Positions 23,563 through 31,627 of a stretch of DNA of 31,878 nucleotides are shown here, in pieces; position 1 is the stretch's first letter, and every line of letters begins with the position of its first letter. Made by a program: the position numbers and the translations under genes. The DNA lies in the NCBI GenBank assembly GCA_937886325.1, contig CALABV010000076.1, forward strand, positions 1 to 31,878. Direction: 5' to 3'. The DNA comes from an uncultured Geobacter sp. (GTDB taxonomy: Bacteria; Desulfobacterota; Desulfuromonadia; Geobacterales; Geobacteraceae). The notes under the pieces are model-generated. The model saw only the letters and a program-made list of their open reading frames with translations, was not told where the DNA came from and did no database searches.

Positions 23563-24909
23563 ATGGGTATTTCCGAAACCTGGCCACGGCGCGGATTGAT
23601 CCGCCGGGTTCGCCGCGCGTATGCGGGAATGAATCGGAGGGAGGTCACGTTGTGGTTGAAGGAAAGGCTGTTCTGGCGCCCTTTCCGCACCTGCCGCCCG
23701 CTCCTCTACAGTGTCGGGGCCTTGGCGTTCCTGTGGAGGCGCCTGATGTTCCGGACCACCTTCATTGCAATCACCGGAAGCCTCGGCAAGACCACGGCCA
23801 AGGAATGCCTCGCTGCGATACTCGCTACGAAAGCGCCGACGATCAAGACCGGAGGCAACCACAACAGCGGTCTTGGATTGTGCGTGAGCATTCTGCGGGT
23901 CCGTCCCTGGCATCGCTTCGCGGTACTCGAGGTCGCGGGAGCGGCGCCGAACAACATGCTTCGCGGCGCCCAGCTGGTGCGACCGGATGTGGCCGTTATT
24001 CTCAACGTACTGAGAACGCACACCACGGTTTTCGCTACACTGGAAGACCATGCCGCCGAGAAATCCCACCTTCTCGATGCTCTTCGCCCCGGAGGCACGG
24101 CTATCGTAAACGGTGAGGATCCGCTCGTCGCCTCCATGGCGAATCGGCCTGGACTCCGGGTGATCCGATTCGGAACATCCCCGGAGTTTGACGTCCGGGC
24201 GGACGGCGTCACCTCGCGCTGGCCGGATCGGCTCGCTTTCCGGGTACACAGTCATGGTGAGTCGGCCGACGTGGAGACGCGGCTCGTGGGCCGGCACTGG
24301 ATCAACTCGCTGCTTGCCGCGCTCTGCACCGCGCAGCAGTGTGGCGTGAGCCCGCGTCAGGCCGCCAAGGCCCTGCGGGATGTCGAACCTTTCCCCGCCA
24401 GGCTCCAACCAGTGGCGCTACCCATGGGAGCTATCGTGCTGCGGGACGATTATAATGCATCCATCGACACGCTCGAAACAAGTTGCCGCGTTCTCGAAGA
24501 GGCGGATGCACAGCGCCGCCTGCTGGTGGTCAACGACTTCTCCGACTCCGGGGTCAACCGCAAGAACCGACTCAGGCGCCTGGCTGAAACCGCCCGGCGT
24601 GCCGCGGATGTGGCCCTCTTCATAGGAGAGAGCGCGGAGTATGGAAGGCGTCGGGCCATTGAAGCCGGAATGCGTCCGGATTACGTCCATCATTTCCCGA
24701 CCCTCAAGGAGGCGGCCCGCTTTCTGAAGAACGAGCTCCGGAGCGGCGACCTTGTGCTTCTCAAAGGTCGAACCACCGATCATGCCGCGCGGATTTTCTT
24801 CGCGCTGACGGGAGAGGTGGGGTGCTGGAAGGACTACTGCCGAAAGACGATGCTGTGCGACAACTGTTGGGCGCTCCGCCTGGATGCCGACGTCGCGCAG
24901 GGACTGTAG
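23563..24909 (+). CDS. MurF-like Mur ligase with a C-terminal four-cysteine tail
   Basis: The 448-aa protein is an ATP-dependent amide-forming Mur ligase: P-loop GSLGKTT (72-78), ARPDV-like VRPDVAVILNVLRTH with the AEKS lysine, GRHWINSLLAAL, and DDYNAS, which corresponds to the DDSYNANP motif of MurF. A basic, hydrophobic N-terminal 65 residues precede the ligase core. The last 28 residues hold C421, C426, C432 and C435, a pattern I do not expect in MurF. It is not in a cell-wall gene cluster, so it is probably a paralogue acting on another substrate rather than the essential MurF. AAAGGA lies 8 bases upstream. Confidence 0.8.
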   Translation: MGISETWPRRGLIRRVRRAYAGMNRREVTLWLKERLFWRPFRTCRPLLYSVGALAFLWRRLMFRTTFIAITGSLGKTTAKECLAAILATKAPTIKTGGNHNSGLGLCVSILRVRPWHRFAVLEVAGAAPNNMLRGAQLVRPDVAVILNVLRTHTTVFATLEDHAAEKSHLLDALRPGGTAIVNGEDPLVASMANRPGLRVIRFGTSPEFDVRADGVTSRWPDRLAFRVHSHGESADVETRLVGRHWINSLLAALCTAQQCGVSPRQAAKALRDVEPFPARLQPVALPMGAIVLRDDYNASIDTLETSCRVLEEADAQRRLLVVNDFSDSGVNRKNRLRRLAETARRAADVALFIGESAEYGRRRAIEAGMRPDYVHHFPTLKEAARFLKNELRSGDLVLLKGRTTDHAARIFFALTGEVGCWKDYCRKTMLCDNCWALRLDADVAQGL

Positions 24910-25131
24910 AACCACCTGAATTCGTGATGTCTGAATGCCGAGGCGAGCGGAATGCCGGGGTTTGAACGTCGCCGACGCTGTTTCACGCCGGTTACGCCGG
25001 GTGACCGTCGTCGGGCCGGTTCAACCCACGCGAATGCAAGAAACCGAGGCGTTCCGCGAAGGCGAAGGCGTGAAGGCGTCACGTATTCAGGAGTCAAAAA
25101 CGGCTGTCGGAGTCGTCCGGAGAGAACGGCT

Positions 25132-25875
25132 CTATTTCTCCTTCGAGGAGACAACCGATCCCAGCAGATCGCGATAGGTGTCATGGGGCGTCATCCTCCC
25201 CTGGTCAAAGGAGAGGCACATGAAGTGCAGGTGGGTCGGAGAACGTTTGGGCCAGGCATTCTTGCCGGTCCTGCCGAGCAGGGCGATGGTGTCGCCTGCC
25301 TTCACGCGCGCTCCAGGGACGACCAGCGCCCGGGCAAGGTGAGCGTAGTAGTAATAGCGGTCTCCGGACGGGTCGTAGATCCAGATGTAGACCCCGCCCC
25401 TGATTTCGCTTGGATGCTGCCAGGCGGGATTGACGCCGACGACGATGCCGTCGCTGAACGAGACTATCTCCGCCGGTTTTCCCGTTCCGCCGTCCATTCC
25501 GTCACTGCCCATGTCGCGGATGAACAGGTCATGGGCAGGGTGGCCGCCGTGGCGATTGCCGTCGTAGAAATTGTAAACCCCCGGCTTGAATCCGCTGCCC
25601 TGTTTCCCGCCGATGCAGTCCGGCCCATACCCTTTGACCGGGAAATGAAACGGGGAGCGGGCGACCTTGTCGGAATGTTTTTCCCGCAGCTTCCCGCCCA
25701 ACCTGACGATTTCCCTCTGTGCGTCATCCTTCGGTATCGTCCCGTCTCTCACGGCGGCTTGCAGTGCGTTCCATTCTTCATGGATCGGGGTTGAAACGGT
25801 ATCGGCCGACACCGGTCCGGCGAGGAGGAGGTATACGAGGCACAGCAAGCAGCAGAGTGTACGCGGGGATATCAT
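25132..25875 (-). CDS. Exported M23-family (LytM-like) peptidase
   Basis: The 247-aa protein has a signal peptide (about 1-24, ending PVSA). The catalytic domain shows GGHPAHDLF (H and D metal ligands), a long central segment with GVYIWIYDPSGDRYYYYAHL, GDTIALLGRTG, and THLHF near the end (final metal ligand). M23 enzymes cleave peptidoglycan cross-bridges or act as scaffolds in cell separation. GGGAG precedes the ATG at 25873-25875. The gene is convergent with the MurF-like ligase; both concern peptide bonds of wall-type polymers, which may be coincidence. Confidence 0.88.
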   Translation of the reverse strand: MISPRTLCCLLCLVYLLLAGPVSADTVSTPIHEEWNALQAAVRDGTIPKDDAQREIVRLGGKLREKHSDKVARSPFHFPVKGYGPDCIGGKQGSGFKPGVYNFYDGNRHGGHPAHDLFIRDMGSDGMDGGTGKPAEIVSFSDGIVVGVNPAWQHPSEIRGGVYIWIYDPSGDRYYYYAHLARALVVPGARVKAGDTIALLGRTGKNAWPKRSPTHLHFMCLSFDQGRMTPHDTYRDLLGSVVSSKEK

Positions 25876-25979
25876 TTCACGTCTCCCGGATGGATTGACC
25901 CGTTGTATCCCGGATTCGGCATTAGTCGTTCTCTTTGGATGACTCCAACTGCCGTTTTCAGGTTCATAGGATGGACGGG

Positions 25980-26043
25980 CCGCGTTTTCGTTGTACTCTA
26001 CCAGATTGACTCACGGTCCGCCAGACCGGAGTGGAAAACGCGG
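25980..26043. repeat. 10-bp inverted repeat with nested hairpin
   Basis: CCGCGTTTTC (25980-25989) is exactly complementary to GAAAACGCGG (26034-26043). The 44-bp interior contains CGGTC/GACCG around CGCCA, so a nested stem can form. There is no T-run. It may be an RNA structure of an unmapped transcript or a binding site. Confidence 0.45.
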
Positions 26044-26269
26044 TGAGGCGCCTCGCTCGACTCATGATCCGCAAGGCGGCACGTGACTGCAGAAAGAATC
26101 AGTATGTAACATAACTACATTGCAAAGAATAAAAAATATACCCTATATTGTTCGTGTCCCGGTCTCACCTTTCCATTCTCAGAATATTCCTGATTCCTCA
26201 AATCTTATAATATACCGAAATTATTATATATTATTGCATCATTAAAAATATGGTGGAGCGACTTGGTTT

Positions 26270-26285
26270 TGGCATTGTGTTTGCT
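26270..26285 (+). promoter_or_regulatory. Sigma-54 promoter of the glutamate synthase operon
   Basis: TGGCAT (26270-26275), a 5-bp spacer, and TTGCT (26281-26285) match the -24/-12 consensus, with GG and GC exactly 12 bp apart. Transcription would start near 26296. Sigma-54 with an enhancer-binding protein commonly drives nitrogen assimilation genes, which fits the downstream operon. The AT-rich stretch upstream is a likely activator region. Confidence 0.75.
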
Positions 26286-26375
26286 GTGTAGCCGTTTCAC
26301 CGGGTGATATATCAGTGTGCTTTCCCGATGGACGGACTGATACTCGCCCGAAACGAGACACCAAGATTACAACCC

Positions 26376-26403
26376 GCTGCCGGTCGACGGCGACCGAGGC
26401 AGC
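26376..26403 (+). promoter_or_regulatory. Leader hairpin before the glutamate synthase operon
   Basis: An 11-bp stem (GCTGCCGGTCG with CGACC-GA-GGCAGC, a 2-base bulge) with loop ACGG ends 7 bases before the GGAGGA ribosome binding site. It has no T-run, so it is more likely a translation or RNA-stability element than a terminator. No known riboswitch pattern is recognised. Confidence 0.45.
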
Positions 26404-26423
26404 GCATAGCGGAGGAATCGTTC

Positions 26424-27530
26424 ATGTGTCGCATTGGCGCCATAAAAAGTCTCAACTACGTGCACCCGAGCACGGCACTGCACCTGATGAATTCACAGCA
26501 GAAGGGGCATGACAATTCCGGGTTTGCCATGGTCATGCAGGATCTGGGCGGCATTTTCGCCGACTACAAGGACAAGCCGACCCTTTCGCTGGCCTGTACC
26601 GATGAAGGCCTTCAGATTACGGAGGAAATCCTGGGTGTCCTCGGTTTCCGGCAGGTCTTCCAATGGGCTCCGGAAACCAACTGGAAACCGGGTATGGACA
26701 TCAAGAAGATGCCGAACTACGTATTCCGCACCTTTGACTACCCCGACTATTGCAGGGACATGTCTCAGCGTGACAAGGAAGAACTGCTGACCAACACCCG
26801 GCTGCGTATCCGCGCTGCTCTGGAAAAGGATGAAACGGGCTTCGTCTACTCCTTCTGGCCGGATGTCATAACGCTGAAGGAGATCGGCGACCCCCGGGAC
26901 ATCGGCACCTTCTTCGGGCTCTGGGAGCCGGATGAGTCCTTCACGGCCAGGACCATCACCGCCCAGTGCCGCCAGAACACCAACTACGCCATCGTACGGT
27001 ATGCGGCCCATCCCTTCTTCCTCCAGGGCTACGTGACCCTGACCAATGGCGAGAACACCTTCTACCAGAAGAACAAGGAGTTCCAGTCCACCCTGCATCC
27101 CGGCTACCTCGGTTTCGAATCCGATTCCCAGTGCTTCCTTTACACCATGCACTACATGCACCGCCGGCTCGGGTGGCCGCTCCAGTACTACAAGCACATC
27201 ATCACGCCGCTCCCCTTCGAGGAAGTCGTGAAGCGCGAAGACAAAGAAGAGCTGCTCGCCATCCGCCAGTCCCTGGCTCACCTGGAGATCAACGGCCCCA
27301 ACACCATCATCGGCACCCTGCCCGACTTCACCATGTGGGTCGTGTGCGACGCAAAGAAGCTCAGACCCATTGTAGTGGGGCGCACCGAGGATACCGTGGT
27401 CTTCTCCTCGGAGGTGTGCGGCATCAACGAGATCCTGCCCGGACGGGACTGGGAAAGCGACATCTATCCCAACGAGAGGGAAATTGTCGTGGTCGACAAC
27501 AATCTGGAGGTCCAGCGATGGAAACAGTAA
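26424..27530 (+). CDS. Glutamate synthase, glutamine amidotransferase (class II) subunit
   Basis: The 368-aa product starts MCRIGAIKSLN, so removal of Met exposes Cys as the N-terminal nucleophile of class II amidotransferases. MNSQQKGHDNSGF matches the Q-x-R-G-x-D-S-x-G type motif of the family. It would release ammonia from glutamine for the FMN subunit. GGAGGA, 7 bases before ATG 26424-26426, and the need for Cys2 fix the start; the frame upstream is rejected. In the usual bacterial GltB this domain is fused to the synthase domain; here it is a separate gene whose end overlaps the next start by 13 bp. Confidence 0.88.
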   Translation: MCRIGAIKSLNYVHPSTALHLMNSQQKGHDNSGFAMVMQDLGGIFADYKDKPTLSLACTDEGLQITEEILGVLGFRQVFQWAPETNWKPGMDIKKMPNYVFRTFDYPDYCRDMSQRDKEELLTNTRLRIRAALEKDETGFVYSFWPDVITLKEIGDPRDIGTFFGLWEPDESFTARTITAQCRQNTNYAIVRYAAHPFFLQGYVTLTNGENTFYQKNKEFQSTLHPGYLGFESDSQCFLYTMHYMHRRLGWPLQYYKHIITPLPFEEVVKREDKEELLAIRQSLAHLEINGPNTIIGTLPDFTMWVVCDAKKLRPIVVGRTEDTVVFSSEVCGINEILPGRDWESDIYPNEREIVVVDNNLEVQRWKQ

Positions 27531-29161
27531 AAATAAACGATCTGGCCTGCAACGATCTTCCCTGGAAGGTCATCTACGATACCAAGCGCTGCACCCTGTG
27601 CGGATCCTGTGTGTCGGCATGCAGCTTCGGCGCCATCAAGCCGAAAGTGGAGCGCCGCCGCAAATCCTTCTCGGACACCGAGACCCCGGAGCCGAAGATC
27701 TCCTTCAGCGCGACGCCGGTCATCACCCAGGTGAACATTTTGAAGCACTTCTGCCGAGGCTGCGGCGTATGCGAGCGGGTCTGCCCCAACAGCGCCATCC
27801 GTTCCGAGCGCAACCCGGATTCGCGCTTCAACGTGGTGTACCAGGCGACCACGGCCAGCGGTCCCAAGCGCGGCGGGCGCAACAACCTGGAGGTCCAGGC
27901 CCGTACCCTGGACACCCTGCGGGTGGGCCGCATCTCCCAGATGACCGACCCGAGCCTGGATGCCGAGCGCCACACCTTTGACTGTCTGGCGCCCCTGGGC
28001 CGCGTGCTCCCGGCGCAGAACCTGCCTTTCACCCTCGGCCCGGACGGCAAGCTTACCAAAACCGGACAGACTCCCCCGTTGAACTGGATCTACCCGATCA
28101 TTATCGGCGACATGTCCATCGGCGCCCTGTCCTGGAGGATGTGGGAGGCGGTCTCCATGGCCGTGGCCTACCTGAACGAGGAGTGCGGCCTGCCGGTCCG
28201 CCAGTGCTCGGGCGAGGGCGGCATGCCGGTGCGCCTGCTGAAGAGCAAGTACCTGAAGTACGTCATCCTGCAGATCGCCTCCGGCCACTTTGGGTGGAAC
28301 CGCATCATCAAGGCCATGCCCCACATGGTGGAAGACCCGGCCGGCGTTCTCATCAAGATAGGCCAGGGCGCCAAGCCCGGCGACGGCGGCCTGCTCATGG
28401 CGGCAAAGGTTGCATCCCATATCCAGTCCATCCGCGGCGTGCCCAAGTCGGACCTGCTGTCGCCGCCCAACCACCAGGGCCTGTACTCCATCGAGGAGAG
28501 CGTGCAGAAGATGTTCCTCTCCTTCAACGCGGCCTTCAAGTTCCGCGTGCCGGTGGCCATCAAGGTGGCTGCCAGCGCCACCTCGGTCTCCGTGTTCAAC
28601 AACCTGGTGCGCGACCCGTACAACATCGTCGGCGGATTCTTCCTCGACGGCATCGACGGCGGCACCGGCGCGGCCCACGACATATCCCTGGACCACACCG
28701 GCCATCCGGTGGTCAGCAAGCTGCGCGACTGCTACCAGGCAGCCTGCGCCCAGGGGCGCCAGGGACAGATCCCCCTGTGGGCGGCCGGCGGTCTGGGCAA
28801 GACCGGCAACCTGGCGGCGGATGCCTTCAAGATGTTCTGCCTCGGGGCCAACGGCGTCTTTACCGGCAAGCTGATGCTGCAGCTGGCAGGCTGCCTCGGC
28901 AACGAGCACAGCCGCTGCAACGCCTGCAACACCGGCCTCTGCCCGGCGGGGATAACCACCCAGGAGCCGCTCCTGGTGAAAAGGCTCAACCCGGACAAGG
29001 TCGCGGAAAACATCGTCAATTACTTTCTGGGCGTGGACAAGGAGCTGCGCAAGCTCATGGCCCCCATCGGCAACTCGTCGTTGCCGGTCGGCCGTTCCGA
29101 CTGCCTCATCTCCACCGACAAAGCCGTTGCGGACCGCCTGCAGGTCCAATACGTCTGCTAA
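27518..29161 (+). CDS. Glutamate synthase, ferredoxin-FMN synthase subunit (archaeal type)
   Basis: The 547-aa protein begins with two 4Fe-4S motifs (C25-x2-C28-x2-C31-x3-C35 and C79-x2-C82-x2-C85-x3-C89). The FMN-binding synthase domain then joins ammonia to 2-oxoglutarate: IIIGDMSIGALSWRMWEA, GEGGMP, IKIGQGAKPGDGG, then FFLDGIDGGTGAAHD and WAAGGLGKTGNLAADAFK. Cysteines 467, 470 and 475 resemble the iron-sulfur ligands of GltB enzymes. The central domain of the large bacterial GltB is absent. ATG 27518-27520 has GGAGG ahead and overlaps the amidotransferase stop, so the longer open frame upstream is rejected. Confidence 0.93.
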   Translation: METVKINDLACNDLPWKVIYDTKRCTLCGSCVSACSFGAIKPKVERRRKSFSDTETPEPKISFSATPVITQVNILKHFCRGCGVCERVCPNSAIRSERNPDSRFNVVYQATTASGPKRGGRNNLEVQARTLDTLRVGRISQMTDPSLDAERHTFDCLAPLGRVLPAQNLPFTLGPDGKLTKTGQTPPLNWIYPIIIGDMSIGALSWRMWEAVSMAVAYLNEECGLPVRQCSGEGGMPVRLLKSKYLKYVILQIASGHFGWNRIIKAMPHMVEDPAGVLIKIGQGAKPGDGGLLMAAKVASHIQSIRGVPKSDLLSPPNHQGLYSIEESVQKMFLSFNAAFKFRVPVAIKVAASATSVSVFNNLVRDPYNIVGGFFLDGIDGGTGAAHDISLDHTGHPVVSKLRDCYQAACAQGRQGQIPLWAAGGLGKTGNLAADAFKMFCLGANGVFTGKLMLQLAGCLGNEHSRCNACNTGLCPAGITTQEPLLVKRLNPDKVAENIVNYFLGVDKELRKLMAPIGNSSLPVGRSDCLISTDKAVADRLQVQYVC

Positions 29162-29176
29162 GGAGGATATAGATAC

Positions 29177-31492
29177 ATGCCAGCTTTTATCTCAGGTTTT
29201 GATGAACAGAATAAGCGGATCTCGACGCAGCAGCTGCTGCAGAAGATATATGCGGCCCTGGATCAGGGAGAGACGGAATTCGAGATTCTCGCCTCCGGCC
29301 ACCACGACATCGGCGGCCCGCTCTGGACCAAAGACGGCAAACCTCTGAAATTTACCGTCAAGAACCCCGGACAGAGGGTCGGCTCCTTCGGCCTGGAAGG
29401 CACGGAGATCCTGGTGGACGGCCCTGCCCCGGCCGACGTCGGCTGGCTCAACGCCGGCGCCACCCTCACCCTGAAAGGGGACGGCGGAGACACCACCGGC
29501 CACTGCTCCGCAAGCGGCAAGATCTACGTGGGCGGCCGGGCGGGCACCCGCACCGGCTCCCTCATGAAACACGACCCGTCCTATGAGCCGCCGGAACTCT
29601 GGATCCTGAAGAATACCGGATCCTTCTCCTTCGAGTTCATGGGCGGAGGCATCGCCGTGGTGTGCGGCCACGACTCCGAGCAGTTCGAGTCGGTGCTGGG
29701 CGACCGGGCCTGCATCGGCATGGTCGGCGGCACCATCTATGTGCGAGGCCCGGTAAAGGGGCTGTCGAAACAGGTATGGCTCCTGGATCTCGATGAAGCG
29801 GATCAGGAATTCCTCCTCTCCAACATGCCGGTGTTCCTGGAAAAGATCGATCGCCCGCACCTGCTTTCCCAACTGACCGATCTCTCCCAGTGGAAGAAGA
29901 TCGTGGCCATGACCTGGGAAGAGCGCCAGCGTCTGGACCGGATCTCCATGAAGGAATTCCGTACCCAGAAATGGGTCGAAGGCGGCATCTTCGGCGACGT
30001 GGTCGCCGACGATTACGATCGGGTGGTCAACTTCGTCAATACCGGAGAAGACCGCCTCAAGGTCCCCCACTGGCAGAACAAGCTGTTCGGCGCGCCCTGC
30101 CAGACCGCCTGCCCGACGGGCATACCGACCCAGGATCGCATCAACCTGCTCCGCCAGGGCAAGATAAAGGAAGCGCTGGAACTTGTGCTCAACTTCTCCC
30201 CTTTCCCTGCCAGCGTCTGCGGCCAGGTCTGCCCCAACCTGTGCAAGGATGCCTGCAGCCGCCAGTTCATCGACCTTCCGGTGGCCATGCAGGAACTGGG
30301 ACGCCTTTCCCAGGATGCGGCGCCGCCGGCAAAGAACGCGGCCACCGGGAAAAAGGTCGCCATCATCGGCGGCGGCCCCGGCGGCCTGTCCGCGGCATGG
30401 CAACTGAGCCTCCTCGGCCACAGCGTCACGCTGTTCGAAGGCGACAGGGAAGTGGGCGGCAAGCTGCGCCAGGCCATCCCCATGGAGCGACTGCCCCGCG
30501 AGATACTGGACAGCGAGGTCAACCGCATCAAGGAAATGGGCGCGGATATCCGCGTTTCCCAGAAGATTGACAAGACCTCCTTCGACGCCATGCAGTCGGA
30601 CTACGACGTTCTGGTTATCGCCAGCGGCGCCCACAATCCGGTGGTGATTCCTTTCCCCGGCCACGAGCGTCTGGTCAAGGGATTGGATTTCCTCAAGGCC
30701 ATCAACAACGGTGAAAACCCCAAGGTGGGGAAAAAGGTGGTCGTTATCGGCGCGGGCAACGCGGGCATGGATGTGGCGCTGGGGGCATATGCCATGGGCG
30801 CCGAGAAGGTGACCGCCATCGACGTGCAGCGCCCCGCGGCCTACCAGAAGGAGATCGATCACTTCAAGGCCCTTGGTGGAGATATCCAGTGGCCGGTGTT
30901 CACCGAGAGAATAGATGCCGAAGGCCTTCGCACCAAGGACGGCCGCCTGATCGAGGCAGACACGGTCATCATCTCCATCGGCGAAAGGCCCGACCTCTCC
31001 TACGTGCCCCGCGAATGGCTTACGGATCGCGGCATGATGGACGTGACGGAATGCTGGCAGTCGGTCCGGAATGAAAAGGTGTTTGCCATCGGCGACACCA
31101 TAAAGCCGGGGCTCTTGACCAACGCCATCGCCGGTGGTCGCGAGGTGGCCGAATATATCAATGCCTACCTCAGCGGCTGGGAACTGGTCCCCAAGAAGAA
31201 GCCGGAGATGATCCCCCAGGAGAAGCTGAGCCGCGAACTGTTCATCCCCCAGAACCGCAGCCGCTTCCGCGTAACGGACGCGAAAAACGAGGTGCACCGC
31301 TGCATCTCCTGCGGCACCTGCCGCGACTGCTCCATGTGCCTGGAAACCTGTCCGGAGGGCGCCATCGTCCGCACGGAGAAGGAAGACGGCTCCGTGGAGT
31401 ACACCTCGGACGACAGGTACTGCATCGGCTGCGGCATCTGCGCGGGCATCTGTCCGTGCGGCGTCTGGGCCATGGAGAACATGATCGTCTGA
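29177..31492 (+). CDS. Fusion of GltB GXGXG domain, GltD-type reductase and C-terminal ferredoxin
   Basis: The 771-aa protein has three parts. Residues about 1-250 form the GXGXG beta-helix (VGWLNAGATLTLKGDGGDTTGH, GGRAGTRTGSLM, GMVGGTIYVRG). Residues about 295-690 form the small-subunit reductase: PCQTACPTGIPTQ and CGQVCPNLCKDAC cysteines, FAD site VAIIGGGPGGLSAAWQLSLLG and NAD(P) site VVVIGAGNAGMDVALGA. The last 60 residues carry two more 4Fe-4S motifs, the second one CIGCGICAGICPCG. Electrons would run from NAD(P)H through FAD to the FMN subunit. GGAGG is 10 bases before the ATG, and the gene follows the FMN subunit by 15 bp. Confidence 0.93.
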   Translation: MPAFISGFDEQNKRISTQQLLQKIYAALDQGETEFEILASGHHDIGGPLWTKDGKPLKFTVKNPGQRVGSFGLEGTEILVDGPAPADVGWLNAGATLTLKGDGGDTTGHCSASGKIYVGGRAGTRTGSLMKHDPSYEPPELWILKNTGSFSFEFMGGGIAVVCGHDSEQFESVLGDRACIGMVGGTIYVRGPVKGLSKQVWLLDLDEADQEFLLSNMPVFLEKIDRPHLLSQLTDLSQWKKIVAMTWEERQRLDRISMKEFRTQKWVEGGIFGDVVADDYDRVVNFVNTGEDRLKVPHWQNKLFGAPCQTACPTGIPTQDRINLLRQGKIKEALELVLNFSPFPASVCGQVCPNLCKDACSRQFIDLPVAMQELGRLSQDAAPPAKNAATGKKVAIIGGGPGGLSAAWQLSLLGHSVTLFEGDREVGGKLRQAIPMERLPREILDSEVNRIKEMGADIRVSQKIDKTSFDAMQSDYDVLVIASGAHNPVVIPFPGHERLVKGLDFLKAINNGENPKVGKKVVVIGAGNAGMDVALGAYAMGAEKVTAIDVQRPAAYQKEIDHFKALGGDIQWPVFTERIDAEGLRTKDGRLIEADTVIISIGERPDLSYVPREWLTDRGMMDVTECWQSVRNEKVFAIGDTIKPGLLTNAIAGGREVAEYINAYLSGWELVPKKKPEMIPQEKLSRELFIPQNRSRFRVTDAKNEVHRCISCGTCRDCSMCLETCPEGAIVRTEKEDGSVEYTSDDRYCIGCGICAGICPCGVWAMENMIV

Positions 31493-31564
31493 CAATTCCG
31501 CACAGGCCGGCGAATTATCCCGAAAGGGGTGTCTCGACCTGCTCGTCGGATTCCTGATGTGCAG

Positions 31565-31609
31565 AAAAACAAAGCGGCTCTCCCGCCTCGGGAAAGCCGC
31601 TTTGTTTTT
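31565..31609. terminator. Strong bidirectional terminator of the glutamate synthase operon
   Basis: A 15-bp perfect stem (31565-31579 with 31595-31609) includes AAAAAC and GTTTTT ends, with TCCCG/CGGGA pairing in the loop. It works on both strands, ending the synthase operon and also the convergent RelE-type gene. Confidence 0.92.
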
Positions 31610-31627
31610 CCTGCCAAAACCTTCCTG

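Larger units (their letters stand above)
25876..26423. other. 548-bp regulatory region between M23 peptidase and glutamate synthase
   Basis: No gene is seen. The left part holds an inverted repeat (25980-26043). The middle (about 26100-26260) is strikingly AT-rich, with TATAT and AAAAATAT tracts, suitable for bending or activator binding. The right part has a sigma-54 promoter and a leader of about 128 nt with a strong hairpin. Confidence 0.6.

Noticed and set aside
26296..26423. Two-hairpin antitermination (ANTAR-type) target in the glutamate synthase leader
   Set aside because: The visible hairpin does not show the six-base loop with A at position 1 and G at position 4, and no second matching hairpin or terminator was found.
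26966..27517. Upstream extension of the ferredoxin-FMN subunit
   Set aside because: It lies within the amidotransferase gene in another frame. GGAGG and ATG at 27518 give a start just before the first cysteine cluster.
27464..29149. Antisense open frame (561 codons) over the ferredoxin-FMN subunit
   Set aside because: Same reason: a shadow of a gene with catalytic and iron-sulfur motifs; no ribosome binding site or domain.
29192..31495. Very long antisense open frame (767 codons) over the third glutamate synthase gene
   Set aside because: It mirrors a clearly conserved gene. GC-rich codon usage keeps the opposite strand open, and the product has no domain.
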